DNA of 64,000 nt from Peptoniphilus mikwangii (GTDB taxonomy: Bacteria > Bacillota > Clostridia > Tissierellales > Peptoniphilaceae), in NCBI RefSeq assembly GCF_000468535.1, contig NZ_AUQY01000005.1:391343-455342 (forward strand). Reading direction: 5' to 3'. Both the position numbers and the translations under genes were made by a program. Shown here in pieces: positions 53,152 to 62,673 of the stretch. Below the pieces are notes generated by a model. The model did not search any database. It had not been told where the DNA came from and was given only the letters and a program-made list of their open reading frames with translations. How positions within the stretch are numbered: position 1 is the first letter of the stretch; every line of letters starts with the position of its first letter.

Positions 53152-53993
53152 AAGCTGTAGAAATTAAAAATTTGTCAAAATCTTATGGAGATTTTTCTTT
53201 AAATGATGTCAATTTTGATGTTGAAAAAGGAAGTATAATGGGTCTTATTGGAGCTAATGGAGCCGGTAAAACTACAATAATTAAAGCTATTTTATCTATG
53301 ATTAAGTATGGCGGAGATATTAAAATTTTTGGGAAAAAGCTTGATGATGATATCAGGCAAGATATAGGATTTGTGCTTGAAGATTGTTTTATAAGTAATT
53401 TTTTATCTGCAAAAGAAGCGGATAAGGTTTTTAAAAATATGTATAAAAATTGGGATTCAGATTATTACAATAATCTTTTAAATAAATTTGAGTTACCATT
53501 TAATAAGTCAAACAGTAAGTTTTCTAAAGGAATGAGGATGAAATTTAAAATAGCTGTTGCACTTAGCAGTCATCCTAAATTATTAATTTTAGATGAACCT
53601 ACAAGTGGACTTGATCCTGTTATAAGAGATGAAATTTTGGATATATTTTTGGAATATATTGAAGATGAAAATAACAGTATTTTAATTTCGTCACATATAA
53701 CATCTGATCTTGAAAAGATAGCAGATTATATAACTTATATTGATAAAGGTGAAATAGTATTTTCTAAAGAAAAGTATGATTTATTTGAAGATATGGGTAT
53801 TTTAAAATGTTCAAATGAAAGATTTAAAGAAATAGACAAATCATATATTCAAAAATATAAAATTGGGAAGTATTCTGTGGAAGCTCTAATTAAAAATAAG
53901 GATATGTTTAAGAAAGAATATTCCAATGAAATAGTTGATAGTGCTGAACTTGATGAAATTATGGTTTTTTATGCAAAAGGTGAGGATATATGA
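53148..53993 (+). CDS. ABC transporter ATP-binding protein (YtrB-like)
   Basis: A 281-residue ATPase with Walker A GANGAGKTT near residue 37, signature region FSKGMRMKFKIAVALSSHP and Walker B LLILDEPTSGLD. The signature is degenerate (SKGMR for LSGGQ), as common in this YtrB/BcrA-like class. A C-terminal extension of about 70 residues follows. It overlaps the next permease gene by 4 bases. Likely exports or senses peptides or envelope-active compounds. Confidence 0.92.
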   Translation: MKAVEIKNLSKSYGDFSLNDVNFDVEKGSIMGLIGANGAGKTTIIKAILSMIKYGGDIKIFGKKLDDDIRQDIGFVLEDCFISNFLSAKEADKVFKNMYKNWDSDYYNNLLNKFELPFNKSNSKFSKGMRMKFKIAVALSSHPKLLILDEPTSGLDPVIRDEILDIFLEYIEDENNSILISSHITSDLEKIADYITYIDKGEIVFSKEKYDLFEDMGILKCSNERFKEIDKSYIQKYKIGKYSVEALIKNKDMFKKEYSNEIVDSAELDEIMVFYAKGEDI

Positions 53994-54631
53994 AAGCGAT
54001 AATATTAAATGATTTTTATAATTGGAGGAGATCTATAAAAACTTCGATTTTTGCATTGGTGTGTTGTATGATATCTCCTATAATATCTGCATTAAGAGGT
54101 CAACTTAATTTTGGATATGTAATTATGACCATTGGTATAGCAAGTTTTATTTTTGGTAGCATAGAAGTAAGTTCCGTATTTTATGATGAACAGTCAGGAT
54201 TTTTAGATTTAATTTATGCAACTCCGATTAGTGAAGAAAGATATATAACTTCAAAGTTTGTATTTTCAGTTTTAATTCATTTAATTATATTTTTAGTTGC
54301 TTCTATAGTTATGCTTGCTATTTCCAATGATATTGAACTTATAAAAATTAACTTTTTGATTATCAGTATATATATGATATGTTGCTTTGTAAACATTGCA
54401 TTTATGTTCAAATTTGGATGTAAAAATATTTTTACATTAATGATGGTTGTATTTATGATTTTATTTTTTACCGCATATTTTTTTGGATTTGATAATATAT
54501 TTGAATTCATGAAAAAAGATGTAAAGAACACTTATTATTCAGTGATCGGGGTGGTTTTGTTAATAGATGTAGTTCTATTTTTTGTATTTAAGAAACTTGG
54601 TATAAAACATTTAAAGGAGAGGAAAAAATGA
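53990..54631 (+). CDS. ABC-2-type permease 1
   Basis: A 213-residue protein with six hydrophobic helices and the early FYDEQSGFLDLIYATPISEE loop, typical of ABC-2 permeases in bacteriocin/antibiotic-type exporters. Starts within the ATPase stop and ends within the next start, so the stoichiometry is translationally coupled. Confidence 0.88.
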   Translation: MKAIILNDFYNWRRSIKTSIFALVCCMISPIISALRGQLNFGYVIMTIGIASFIFGSIEVSSVFYDEQSGFLDLIYATPISEERYITSKFVFSVLIHLIIFLVASIVMLAISNDIELIKINFLIISIYMICCFVNIAFMFKFGCKNIFTLMMVVFMILFFTAYFFGFDNIFEFMKKDVKNTYYSVIGVVLLIDVVLFFVFKKLGIKHLKERKK

Positions 54632-55263
54632 TAAAAGCTCTTTTGTATAAAGATTTTATAAACATTTTAGACTCGATGGAGAAAAAATATTATTTCTTGA
54701 TATTTTTTGTTATAGATATATTAATTTTTTATTTTGCCGAAGCACCAATAGCTGCTATTTTCAGTGGAATATTTGCATTTACGATTTTTGCTTCAACTTT
54801 TAGTATGGATGAGCAAGCTGTTTGTACAAGTTATGTAGTTGCGACACCGACTTCTAAAAAGCATATTGCAGAGTATAAATTTTTACTATTTTTTATTTTA
54901 GAAGGCATTATTATGGCTATAAATGTTGTGGTATTTTATGTATTTAAAATATTCGGGGTTATTGAAAATATTGGAGTTGTTGAAATGGTGATTGCACCGC
55001 AAATGGGTATATTTATATTTTATATTTTAATAATTCCGGCAACATTTAAATATGGAATTGTTAAAGCTCCAATGGTTATAGTAGGAATATTAATTTTATC
55101 GTATTTGATTTTATATGCTATAAATGGAATTGATAAAATAAAAATTTTGTTGTCAAATTTTAAAGAGAGTATATTGATTTTAATTGTTATTGCATTTATG
55201 TGCGTTATTGGAATAATATCATATCTTACTACTTTGATAATATTAAATAACAAAGACTATTAA
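54628..55263 (+). CDS. ABC-2-type permease 2
   Basis: A 211-residue ABC-2 permease homologous in plan to the preceding gene: six hydrophobic helices and the SMDEQAVCTSYVVATPTSKK loop that parallels DEQSGFLDLIYATPIS. The two probably form a heterodimer with the YtrB-like ATPase. The RBS GGAGAGG lies at the end of permease 1. Confidence 0.88.
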   Translation: MIKALLYKDFINILDSMEKKYYFLIFFVIDILIFYFAEAPIAAIFSGIFAFTIFASTFSMDEQAVCTSYVVATPTSKKHIAEYKFLLFFILEGIIMAINVVVFYVFKIFGVIENIGVVEMVIAPQMGIFIFYILIIPATFKYGIVKAPMVIVGILILSYLILYAINGIDKIKILLSNFKESILILIVIAFMCVIGIISYLTTLIILNNKDY

Positions 55264-55301
55264 AAATTGATGTGATAGGGTATATTATAATTGGTGATTG
55301 A

Positions 55302-56024
55302 ATGGAAAATTATGATTATACTGTACATGAAGAAAATATTAAAGTGGAAGATTTGATGGATTTTCCTTTTGGAGATGTATCAAATTTAAGGTGGCTGATA
55401 TCATTAGCAATCTTATTTGGAGGGTTTATATTAAGTCTTGGGAGAGTTATTAAGAGTGTTCCTATTCTTGTGACTGTTTTAATATTATCATCTATAGGTT
55501 CTTTGATTGTCCTTGACTTACATTTTTTCAGAAAACTGTTTAAACGGATAAGGGCGAAAGATTTACTTATAATGCTTTTTACTTTGGTTTTAACATTTAT
55601 TTTTGCAGTACTTTCTGCAAATTTTTTAAAACAAAGTAATCTTGTTGAAAATCCGATAAGTGAATTTTTAAGTAATGACAATATTAAAATATTATTTGCG
55701 GTTTCGCTTGTTCAGCTTTTGATTGAAGAGATTGTTTTTGTATTACCGTTTTTATTTATATATCACAATATAAAGAAAATAAATAGGTATTTTGCAATAG
55801 CATTAGCGTGGATTATAAGTTCTGAAATTTTTGGAGCATTACATCTTTCGACATATTCATATAATTTTCTTCAGTGCTTAGTTATTATTAGCTCTGTTAG
55901 ATTTGGACTTACTACGGCATATGTCTGGAGAAAAAACTTAGCACTAACTTATATAGTACATGTTGTCTATGATTGGATATTGTTGTTTATCGTGCTGTAT
56001 GCAAAAAATTCCGGACTTATGTAA
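55302..56024 (+). CDS. CPBP-family intramembrane protease
   Basis: A 240-residue membrane protein with seven to eight helices. Motif 1 is Glu142-Glu143 (LIEEIVFVLPF), motif 2 has His181 (GALHLSTYSYNF) and motif 3 has His220 (IVHVVYDWILL), the order of the Abi/CPBP glutamic proteases. The usual Arg of EExxFR is replaced, which is seen in immunity-type members. It lies 38 bases after permease 2 and ends before a strong terminator. A role in bacteriocin immunity or peptide processing is possible by family. Confidence 0.85.
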   Translation: MENYDYTVHEENIKVEDLMDFPFGDVSNLRWLISLAILFGGFILSLGRVIKSVPILVTVLILSSIGSLIVLDLHFFRKLFKRIRAKDLLIMLFTLVLTFIFAVLSANFLKQSNLVENPISEFLSNDNIKILFAVSLVQLLIEEIVFVLPFLFIYHNIKKINRYFAIALAWIISSEIFGALHLSTYSYNFLQCLVIISSVRFGLTTAYVWRKNLALTYIVHVVYDWILLFIVLYAKNSGLM

Positions 56025-56032
56025 AATATTGA

Positions 56033-56057
56033 GAACACCTGCAAAGGTGTTCTTTTT
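56033..56057 (+). terminator. Terminator after the ABC/CPBP operon
   Basis: GAACACCT and AGGTGTTC form an 8-bp stem with a GCAA loop, followed by five T. Confidence 0.92.
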
Positions 56058-56737
56058 ATATAATATTGAAATATTTATAGAAAAAAATTACATTTAGTAA
56101 TAAAATATAAGTTGAAATAAATTGTTTTTATTAAATATTATTTTAATGAAAACAAGGTCGAAATATTAGTACAATATTTAATAGGTTAAAGGTTTTTAAA
56201 AATTGTATATAATTATTGCTTGATTGTATATTTCACTAAATATAAGTATTAATAACATAATTTAAGATTAATTATTATATAAATAAAATACAAATATTTT
56301 TTGATTAGTAATTATTTTTTAGATTGCAAAGCTTATACAGACGTTTATTTGACGTAAATTGTACTGTAATTGCACTTAACCTTATATGATAGAGTGAAAT
56401 CTTGTAACAAATATGATTTTTTTAATGCGATGTCGGTATACAATTATGTAAAATTTTTAACAGTATTGACTTTAATTAGACTAAGAAAAAATATAATTGA
56501 CTTAAACAATGAGATTATAGATTTTGAAAACATATTCATAGCTGATTTCCGATTTATGAACATTGAACTTAATAATATTACATAAGTAAAATAACTAATT
56601 TGTTTTGAGATGTTAATTAATTTTACTTTAGGAATTATACCCATATATAAATGTTATAAACAAGAATGAAAATTATGAAATTGTTTGCAGATTCTTAGTT
56701 GATTTGTTTAAATATTTAATTAACAAAGAAAGGATGA
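56058..56737. other. 680-base AT-rich gap
   Basis: No supported gene. A 71-codon frame at 56370-56585 starts with TTG, has no RBS and has a composition like the surrounding non-coding DNA, so it is not called. No riboswitch core or clear promoter was recognised, although the NhaC leader must start somewhere here. The region may be remnant DNA beside the accessory segment. Confidence 0.5.
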
Positions 56738-58276
56738 ATGATTTCTATGACAAATGGAAAGAAGAGAAGTGTTAGACTACCGAGTTTTTTTGAAGCTATA
56801 ATACCTATTATAGTAATGGTAGGACTAATGATTTACGTTTTTGCTACAGACAGTGGCTACGATGCAGCACATATGCCTTTAATAGTTGCTATATCAGTTG
56901 CATGTATTATCGGAGCTCTTTGCGGACATGATTTCCCTGATATGGTTTCAGGTATGATTGAACGTCTAAGTGCATCTTTGGAAGCTATATTAATACTTTG
57001 TACAGTTGGTCTTTTAGTATCATCTTTCATGATTTCAGGTACTATTCCTGCACTTATTTATTACGGACTTGACCTTCTAACTCCAAAGCTATTTCTTCCT
57101 GTAGGATGTATACTATGTGCAGTTGTAGGTCTTGCTTGTGGTTCTTCTTGGACTGCAACAGCTACAATCGGGATTGCGTTTTTAACAATCGGTGCAGGTC
57201 TTGGAATTAATCCTGCTTTAACTGCAGGTATGGTTATATCAGGAGCTTATGTAGGAGACAAATTTTCTCCACTATCTGATACTACAAACTTAGCAGCAGC
57301 AGTTTCAAATACCGGATTATTTGACCACGTAACAGCAATGGTTTCAACAACAGGTCCTGTATTCTTAATTTCTTTAGTTATATACAGTATATTAGGAATG
57401 AATATTGACCCATCTAATTATGATCCGACTATTGCATCAGGAATACAAGAAGCACTTGCTGAAAACTTTAATCTTACTCCATTACTATTATTGCCAATTT
57501 TAGTCGTAATAGTAGTATGTATTCTTAGAGTTCCTGGACTACCGGGAGTTATGATTTCAGTTGCTACAGGTGTACTATTCGCTTATATATTCCAAGGTGG
57601 CGGAACTATCGGAAGTATGTTTGATGTTCTTCACTATGGTCCTGGAATCGAAACAGGTAATGCATTTGTAGATAAAGCTCTTGCAAAGGGTGGTATGGAC
57701 CATCAAATGTGGACTATAAACCTTATTTTACTTGCAGTATCTTATGGTGGAGCACTTGAACGTTGCGGAAGTGTTGAAAGATTATTCGGCGGAGTAAAAG
57801 AAAAAATTCATGGCGTTGGTTCTTTAATCCTAGTTACTTTAGCAACTTCAGTATTCTGTGACGCTGCAATGTGTGACCAATTCTTAGGAATAGGTGTTCC
57901 GGCTCCTCTATATGTTGACAAATATGATGAATTAGGACTTTCAAGAAATATGCTTTCAAGAACACTTGAGGATGCAGGTACTCTATGGAGCCCTATGTTC
58001 CCATGGACAGCTTGTGGTGCTTACCAAATGGGAGTTTTAGGAATGAGTCCGTTTGTTTACTTCCCATATGCATTTGTAAACTTACTAAACCCAATTTATG
58101 CTGCAATAACAGCTATGCTTGGACGTAACATATTCTGGGCTGACGGAGCATATACAAATCTATTTGGAAAGACAACTATGAAGAAAGTTGCGGCTGCTCC
58201 TGCAGAAGCACATGAAAAAGCAGTTAAGAATCTTGAAGCACTACGTGCAGCAGGAAAAGCTCCAAAAGTTGCTTAA
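56738..58276 (+). CDS. Na+/H+ antiporter NhaC-type
   Basis: A 512-residue antiporter with about twelve helices. Typical NhaC stretches are GLACGSSWTATATIGIAFLT, GAYVGDKFSPLSDTTNLAAA and FPWTACGAYQMGV. It would exchange Na+ for H+, or a substrate such as malate/lactate in relatives, at the cell membrane. Two in-frame starts (56738 and 56747) flank the AAAGGA; neither spacing is ideal. Codon use is richer in preferred codons, suggesting strong expression. Confidence 0.93.
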   Translation: MISMTNGKKRSVRLPSFFEAIIPIIVMVGLMIYVFATDSGYDAAHMPLIVAISVACIIGALCGHDFPDMVSGMIERLSASLEAILILCTVGLLVSSFMISGTIPALIYYGLDLLTPKLFLPVGCILCAVVGLACGSSWTATATIGIAFLTIGAGLGINPALTAGMVISGAYVGDKFSPLSDTTNLAAAVSNTGLFDHVTAMVSTTGPVFLISLVIYSILGMNIDPSNYDPTIASGIQEALAENFNLTPLLLLPILVVIVVCILRVPGLPGVMISVATGVLFAYIFQGGGTIGSMFDVLHYGPGIETGNAFVDKALAKGGMDHQMWTINLILLAVSYGGALERCGSVERLFGGVKEKIHGVGSLILVTLATSVFCDAAMCDQFLGIGVPAPLYVDKYDELGLSRNMLSRTLEDAGTLWSPMFPWTACGAYQMGVLGMSPFVYFPYAFVNLLNPIYAAITAMLGRNIFWADGAYTNLFGKTTMKKVAAAPAEAHEKAVKNLEALRAAGKAPKVA

Positions 58277-58300
58277 TTATAATTGAAAGAGGAAATCAAA

Positions 58301-58795
58301 GTGAAATTAGACAAACTTCCTTGGGCGTCTATTGATTCTCCCATATATACAAACAGGGAGATTAAACCCAGAAAAGATTGGGTAATAGCAGGCGGCTGGA
58401 TAATGACTGCTATATTAATTATTAGCGGTTTTACAACAAAATATAAAATTTCTTTAGTATTTGGAGTGTTGTATGCTTTAGCATTATTGATGATAAAATA
58501 TGTTGCAGTTACGAATAGAGGGCTTGAAATATTTTATGATATGAAAATAATGAAGCACTATGAACTTTGGGAGTGGAAAGATATTTTTGCACTAACTCAT
58601 GAAAAGAACATAGATTATCCTGAAATTATTGCAATCTATTTTTCAAAAGGTGATCGCAGTAAAAGGTTATTTTTTGATAAGAGAGACAAAAATGCCATAA
58701 TTCAAATGGCGAAGTCTTTAAATCCTGAAATAAAAATATATGATGCGGAAGATGAAAAGAGAAAACATGCTGCAGCTAAATCAAAGAAAAAATAA
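58301..58795 (+). CDS. Hypothetical membrane protein with PH-like domain
   Basis: A 164-residue protein with two hydrophobic helices (about residues 28-65) followed by a soluble region (GLEIFYDMKIMKHYELWEWK) that reads like a small bacterial PH-like domain, and a Lys-rich tail. The GTG at 58301 follows AAAGAGG with good spacing; an upstream TTG is rejected. It is 24 bases behind nhaC and probably cotranscribed. Confidence 0.65.
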   Translation: MKLDKLPWASIDSPIYTNREIKPRKDWVIAGGWIMTAILIISGFTTKYKISLVFGVLYALALLMIKYVAVTNRGLEIFYDMKIMKHYELWEWKDIFALTHEKNIDYPEIIAIYFSKGDRSKRLFFDKRDKNAIIQMAKSLNPEIKIYDAEDEKRKHAAAKSKKK

Positions 58796-58828
58796 CAGAA
58801 GAGTTTCATTTTGAAAAACTTATAAATT

Positions 58829-58860
58829 AAAGTCACGCTGAGAAATTGGTGTGACTTTTA
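58829..58860 (+). terminator. Terminator after the nhaC unit
   Basis: AAGTCAC and GTGACTT arms with a loop of about 13 bases and TTATTTT following. Confidence 0.65.
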
Positions 58861-58930
58861 TTTTGTATATTATTAAAAAATTAATAGAGAATACATAAAA
58901 GTTTAATAGAAAAAAATTTTTTACAGACTA

Positions 58931-58983
58931 TTGCAAAACATAAATAAAAGCTGTATAATTAAATAAGGTCAAAGAAGGTCAAA
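58931..58983 (+). promoter_or_regulatory. Promoter and CtsR operator of the dnaJ-like/clpB operon
   Basis: TTGCAA (58931-58936), 17-base spacer, TATAAT (58954-58959). The CtsR heptad repeat GGTCAAA-GAA-GGTCAAA lies at 58967-58983, over the transcription start. It matches the CtsR consensus exactly in spacing and sequence. No CIRCE element is seen, so HrcA control is not indicated. Confidence 0.9.
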
Positions 58984-59011
58984 AAAATAAAATTTAGGAA
59001 AGGGATTAAAA

Positions 59012-59926
59012 TTGAAATATAGAGATTACTATGAAATATTAGGCGTTGATAAGAATGCCAGTGCAAAAGAAATTAAATCATCATATAGAAAACTTGCAAA
59101 AAAATATCATCCGGATTTGAATAACGGAGATGAAAAAGCACAAGAAAAATTTAAAGAAATAAATGAAGCCTATGAGGTTTTATCAGATCCTGAAAAAAAG
59201 AAAAAGTATGATACTTTCGGTTCAAGTTATGATTTTACAAATGGAGCAAATTTTGATCCTTCTCAGTATGGATATACTTATACTACAAGTGGAGGAAGCG
59301 GAGATTTTTCTGACTTTTTTGAAATGTTTTTCGGTTCATCAAACGGAGGGAAAAGTCAAGGAGGATTTAATATATCCGATTTATTTGATATGGGCGGAAG
59401 AAGGTCAAAGAGAAAAAAATCTACTGTAAGACAAAAATTTGATACCGAATTAAATATATCATTAAAAGAAGCATATACCGGTGTAACAAAGCATGTTGCA
59501 CTTTCACTTAACGGGAAAAATATAGAAATGGATGTAAAAATTCCATCAGGTATAACACCAGGAAAAAAGATAAAAGTAGCGGGAGAGAAATATGGAGTTC
59601 CGGGAGATATTTTATTTAAGATAGAGGTATATACTATGACAAATGAAATATTAGATGGCCTTAATATAACTAAGGAACAAGATATATATCCATGGCAAGC
59701 TGCATTGGGAGATAAGGTTGTAGTAGAAACTTTAAGCGGAAAGATAAAAATAGGGGTTCCTAAAAATTTTAAGGGCGGAACAAAAATGAGAATACCGGGT
59801 AAGGGATTCAAAGATTTAAAAGGTTCATCGGGAGATTTATATGTTAAGTTTAACATTGTAAATCCTAATGAACTTACTGAAGAACAAATAAAATTATATG
59901 AAAAGTTGAGTAAAACTTTAGAATGA
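59012..59926 (+). CDS. DnaJ-like co-chaperone without zinc finger (CbpA type)
   Basis: A 304-residue J-domain protein: J domain ([30 protein letters not shown] with the HPD triad), Gly/Phe/Ser-rich linker (residues 75-140), then the two C-terminal beta domains ([17 protein letters not shown] ...). The CxxCxGxG zinc repeats of full DnaJ are absent, so it is the CbpA/DnaJ class II type. The start is a TTG behind AGGAAAGGG. It is cotranscribed with clpB under CtsR, a pairing that fits joint disaggregation work with DnaK. Confidence 0.93.
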   Translation: MKYRDYYEILGVDKNASAKEIKSSYRKLAKKYHPDLNNGDEKAQEKFKEINEAYEVLSDPEKKKKYDTFGSSYDFTNGANFDPSQYGYTYTTSGGSGDFSDFFEMFFGSSNGGKSQGGFNISDLFDMGGRRSKRKKSTVRQKFDTELNISLKEAYTGVTKHVALSLNGKNIEMDVKIPSGITPGKKIKVAGEKYGVPGDILFKIEVYTMTNEILDGLNITKEQDIYPWQAALGDKVVVETLSGKIKIGVPKNFKGGTKMRIPGKGFKDLKGSSGDLYVKFNIVNPNELTEEQIKLYEKLSKTLE

Positions 59927-59938
59927 GGGGTATGAGTT

Positions 59939-62518
59939 ATGAATTTAGAAAAATTTACGCAAAAATCAATTGAGGCAGTACAAGCTGCACAAAGTATAGC
60001 AATACAAAATGGAAATCCACAAATTGAAGATATACATTTAAACGCAGCTCTTCTTCAAGATAAAGATGGATTAATTCCAAGAGTGTTAAAGTATATGGGA
60101 ATATCATCTGATATAGTTTTAAATGATATCCAAAATATCATATCAAGACTTCCTAAACAAAGTGGCGGAAATAATTATCCATCAAGAGAATTTGGAAAAA
60201 TTTTGGAAGATGCTGAAAAAATAGCAGCACAATTTGGAGATGATTATGTATCGGTTGAGCATATTTATCTTGCAATTTTAAGTATGAAAAATAATAAATC
60301 ATCAGAGATTTTTTCAAAGTATCATTTAAACAGAGAAAGCTTTTTAGAGGCATTAAAGAAAATTAGAGGAAATCAACACGTGAGAACAGATAATCCGGAA
60401 GATACTTATGATGCTCTTGAAAAATATGGAAGAGATTTGACTAAGGAAGCTAAAACGGGAAAAATGGATCCTGTAATAGGAAGAGACGAAGAAATACGAA
60501 ATGTAATTAGAATACTTTCGAGAAGAACTAAAAATAATCCGGTACTTATAGGAGAACCGGGTGTAGGTAAGACAGCAATAGTTGAAGGTCTTGCTCAGAG
60601 AATTGTAAATGGAGATGTACCTGAAGGATTAAAAAATAAAATTATATTTTCTCTTGATATGGGAGCTTTAGTTGCAGGTGCCAAGTATCGTGGAGAATTT
60701 GAAGAAAGACTTAAAGCTGTTCTTTCAGAAGTTGAAAAGAGCAGTGGCGAAATATTGATGTTTATAGATGAAATTCATAATATAGTTGGAGCCGGAAAGA
60801 CAGAGGGTGCTATGGATGCATCAAATCTTTTAAAACCTATGCTTGCAAGAGGAGAACTTCATGCAATAGGAGCAACTACACTTGACGAATACAGAAAATA
60901 TATAGAAAAGGATCCTGCACTTGAAAGAAGATTTCAAAAGGTAATGGTTTCGGAACCTACAGTTGAAGATACAATTTCAATTTTAAGAGGTCTTAAAGAA
61001 AAATACGAAATATATCATGGAATAAGAATTTCAGATTCTGCTGTAATAGCTGCAGCAACTCTTTCGAACAGATATATTTCAGATAGATTTTTGCCTGACA
61101 AAGCGATAGATTTAATGGATGAATCATGTGCAATGCTAAGGACGGAAATTGATTCTATGCCAACAGAAATTGATGATGTAAGAAGACATATATTACAGCT
61201 CGAAATTGAGCGAGAAGCATTGAAAAAAGAAACAGATGATGCTTCAAAGCGCAGACTTAAGGATTTAGAAGCAGAATTATCAGAAGAAAAGGCAAGTTTT
61301 GATAAATTAAAAGCTCAATGGGAAAGTGAAAAGAAGGAAATTGACAGAGTCAAGGAAATAAAAACAAAGATAGATGATACAAAGCATTTAATAGAAGAGG
61401 CTGAAAGAAACTATAATCTTGAAAAATTGTCAGTCTTGAAGTACGGAGAACTTCCTAAACTTGAAGAAGAGCTTAAATTAGAGGAAGAAAAGGCAAAAAA
61501 TGAAGATAGAATGGTTAAAGAAGAAGTAAATGAAGATGAAATAGCACAAGTAGTATCTCGTTGGACCGGAATTCCGGTAGAAAAATTGAATCAATCACAA
61601 AGAGATAAGCTTTTAAATTTATCGGATATTTTACATGAAAGAGTAATCGGTCAAGATGAAGCGGTGGAGGCAGTATCAAATGCAGTTTTAAGGGCAAGAG
61701 CCGGACTGAAGAGTGAAAATAGACCTATAGGTTCATTTATATTTTTAGGACCTACAGGAGTTGGAAAAACAGAAACAGCAAAGGCACTTACAGAAAGTCT
61801 TTTTGATGATGAAAGAAATATGATAAGAATTGATATGAGTGAATATATGGAAAAGCATTCAGTATCAAGACTTGTAGGTTCTCCTCCGGGATATGTCGGA
61901 TATGATGAAGGAGGACAGTTAACAGAGGCAGTTAGAAGAAAACCATATTCGGTAATACTGTTTGATGAAATAGAAAAAGCTCATCCTGATGTATTTAATA
62001 TATTACTTCAAGTACTCGATGATGGTAGACTTACTGATAATCAAGGTAGGACAGTTGATTTTAAGAATACTGTAATAATTATGACTTCAAATATAGGTTC
62101 GTCTTATTTGCTTGAAGGAATAGATGATAAAGGTCAAATAAGAGAAGAAGCAAGACAACTCGTAGAAAATGAAATGAAAATTAAGTTTAGACCTGAGTTT
62201 TTAAACAGAATTGATGAGATAGTAATGTTTAAGCCTCTTGATAGAGAACAAATTTATAAAATAATAAAAGTAAATATTTTAGATATTGAAAATAGACTTA
62301 AAGAAAGAAATATTAAGATAAAGATAACAGAACAAGCTTTAAATTTAATCTTAAATAAGGCATATAATGTAGTATATGGTGCAAGACCTGTTAAGAGATT
62401 TATTCAATCGAATATTGAGACTGAAATATCTAAGATGATTATTAAAGGAGAAATATCTGAAAATAAAACAGTATTCATAGATGTAAAGAATGACGAATTA
62501 TATCTTTTAGCTGAATAG
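59939..62518 (+). CDS. clpB: ATP-dependent chaperone ClpB
   Basis: An 859-residue Hsp104/ClpB disaggregase. Order: N-terminal Clp_N repeats (residues 1-145), AAA1 with GEPGVGKTA near residue 203, the long coiled-coil middle domain (about 405-525), AAA2 with GPTGVGKTE near residue 607, and the D2-small domain. The middle domain marks ClpB rather than ClpC. It rescues aggregated protein with DnaK/DnaJ. The spacing to the upstream J-protein gene is 12 bases. Confidence 0.97.
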   Translation: MNLEKFTQKSIEAVQAAQSIAIQNGNPQIEDIHLNAALLQDKDGLIPRVLKYMGISSDIVLNDIQNIISRLPKQSGGNNYPSREFGKILEDAEKIAAQFGDDYVSVEHIYLAILSMKNNKSSEIFSKYHLNRESFLEALKKIRGNQHVRTDNPEDTYDALEKYGRDLTKEAKTGKMDPVIGRDEEIRNVIRILSRRTKNNPVLIGEPGVGKTAIVEGLAQRIVNGDVPEGLKNKIIFSLDMGALVAGAKYRGEFEERLKAVLSEVEKSSGEILMFIDEIHNIVGAGKTEGAMDASNLLKPMLARGELHAIGATTLDEYRKYIEKDPALERRFQKVMVSEPTVEDTISILRGLKEKYEIYHGIRISDSAVIAAATLSNRYISDRFLPDKAIDLMDESCAMLRTEIDSMPTEIDDVRRHILQLEIEREALKKETDDASKRRLKDLEAELSEEKASFDKLKAQWESEKKEIDRVKEIKTKIDDTKHLIEEAERNYNLEKLSVLKYGELPKLEEELKLEEEKAKNEDRMVKEEVNEDEIAQVVSRWTGIPVEKLNQSQRDKLLNLSDILHERVIGQDEAVEAVSNAVLRARAGLKSENRPIGSFIFLGPTGVGKTETAKALTESLFDDERNMIRIDMSEYMEKHSVSRLVGSPPGYVGYDEGGQLTEAVRRKPYSVILFDEIEKAHPDVFNILLQVLDDGRLTDNQGRTVDFKNTVIIMTSNIGSSYLLEGIDDKGQIREEARQLVENEMKIKFRPEFLNRIDEIVMFKPLDREQIYKIIKVNILDIENRLKERNIKIKITEQALNLILNKAYNVVYGARPVKRFIQSNIETEISKMIIKGEISENKTVFIDVKNDELYLLAE

Positions 62519-62527
62519 AATGAAAAA

Positions 62528-62560
62528 AATAGTCGACAAATTAATTTGTCGACTATTTTT
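62528..62560 (+). terminator. Terminator after clpB
   Basis: AATAGTCGACAAATT and its exact complement form a perfect stem with almost no loop, followed by T residues. Confidence 0.92.
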
Positions 62561-62673
62561 TATTATATAAAGAATATATTTTCAAAATTGTATGATAGTA
62601 CATATAAAATAAAAAACTGATATTTTTTAAAAGGTATATACTAATAAATGATATTAATTAACGGGAGGTTTAA

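Noticed and set aside
56370-56585. 71-codon open frame in the gap before nhaC
   Set aside because: TTG start, no RBS, no family resemblance, and the same AT-rich composition as the surrounding non-coding DNA.
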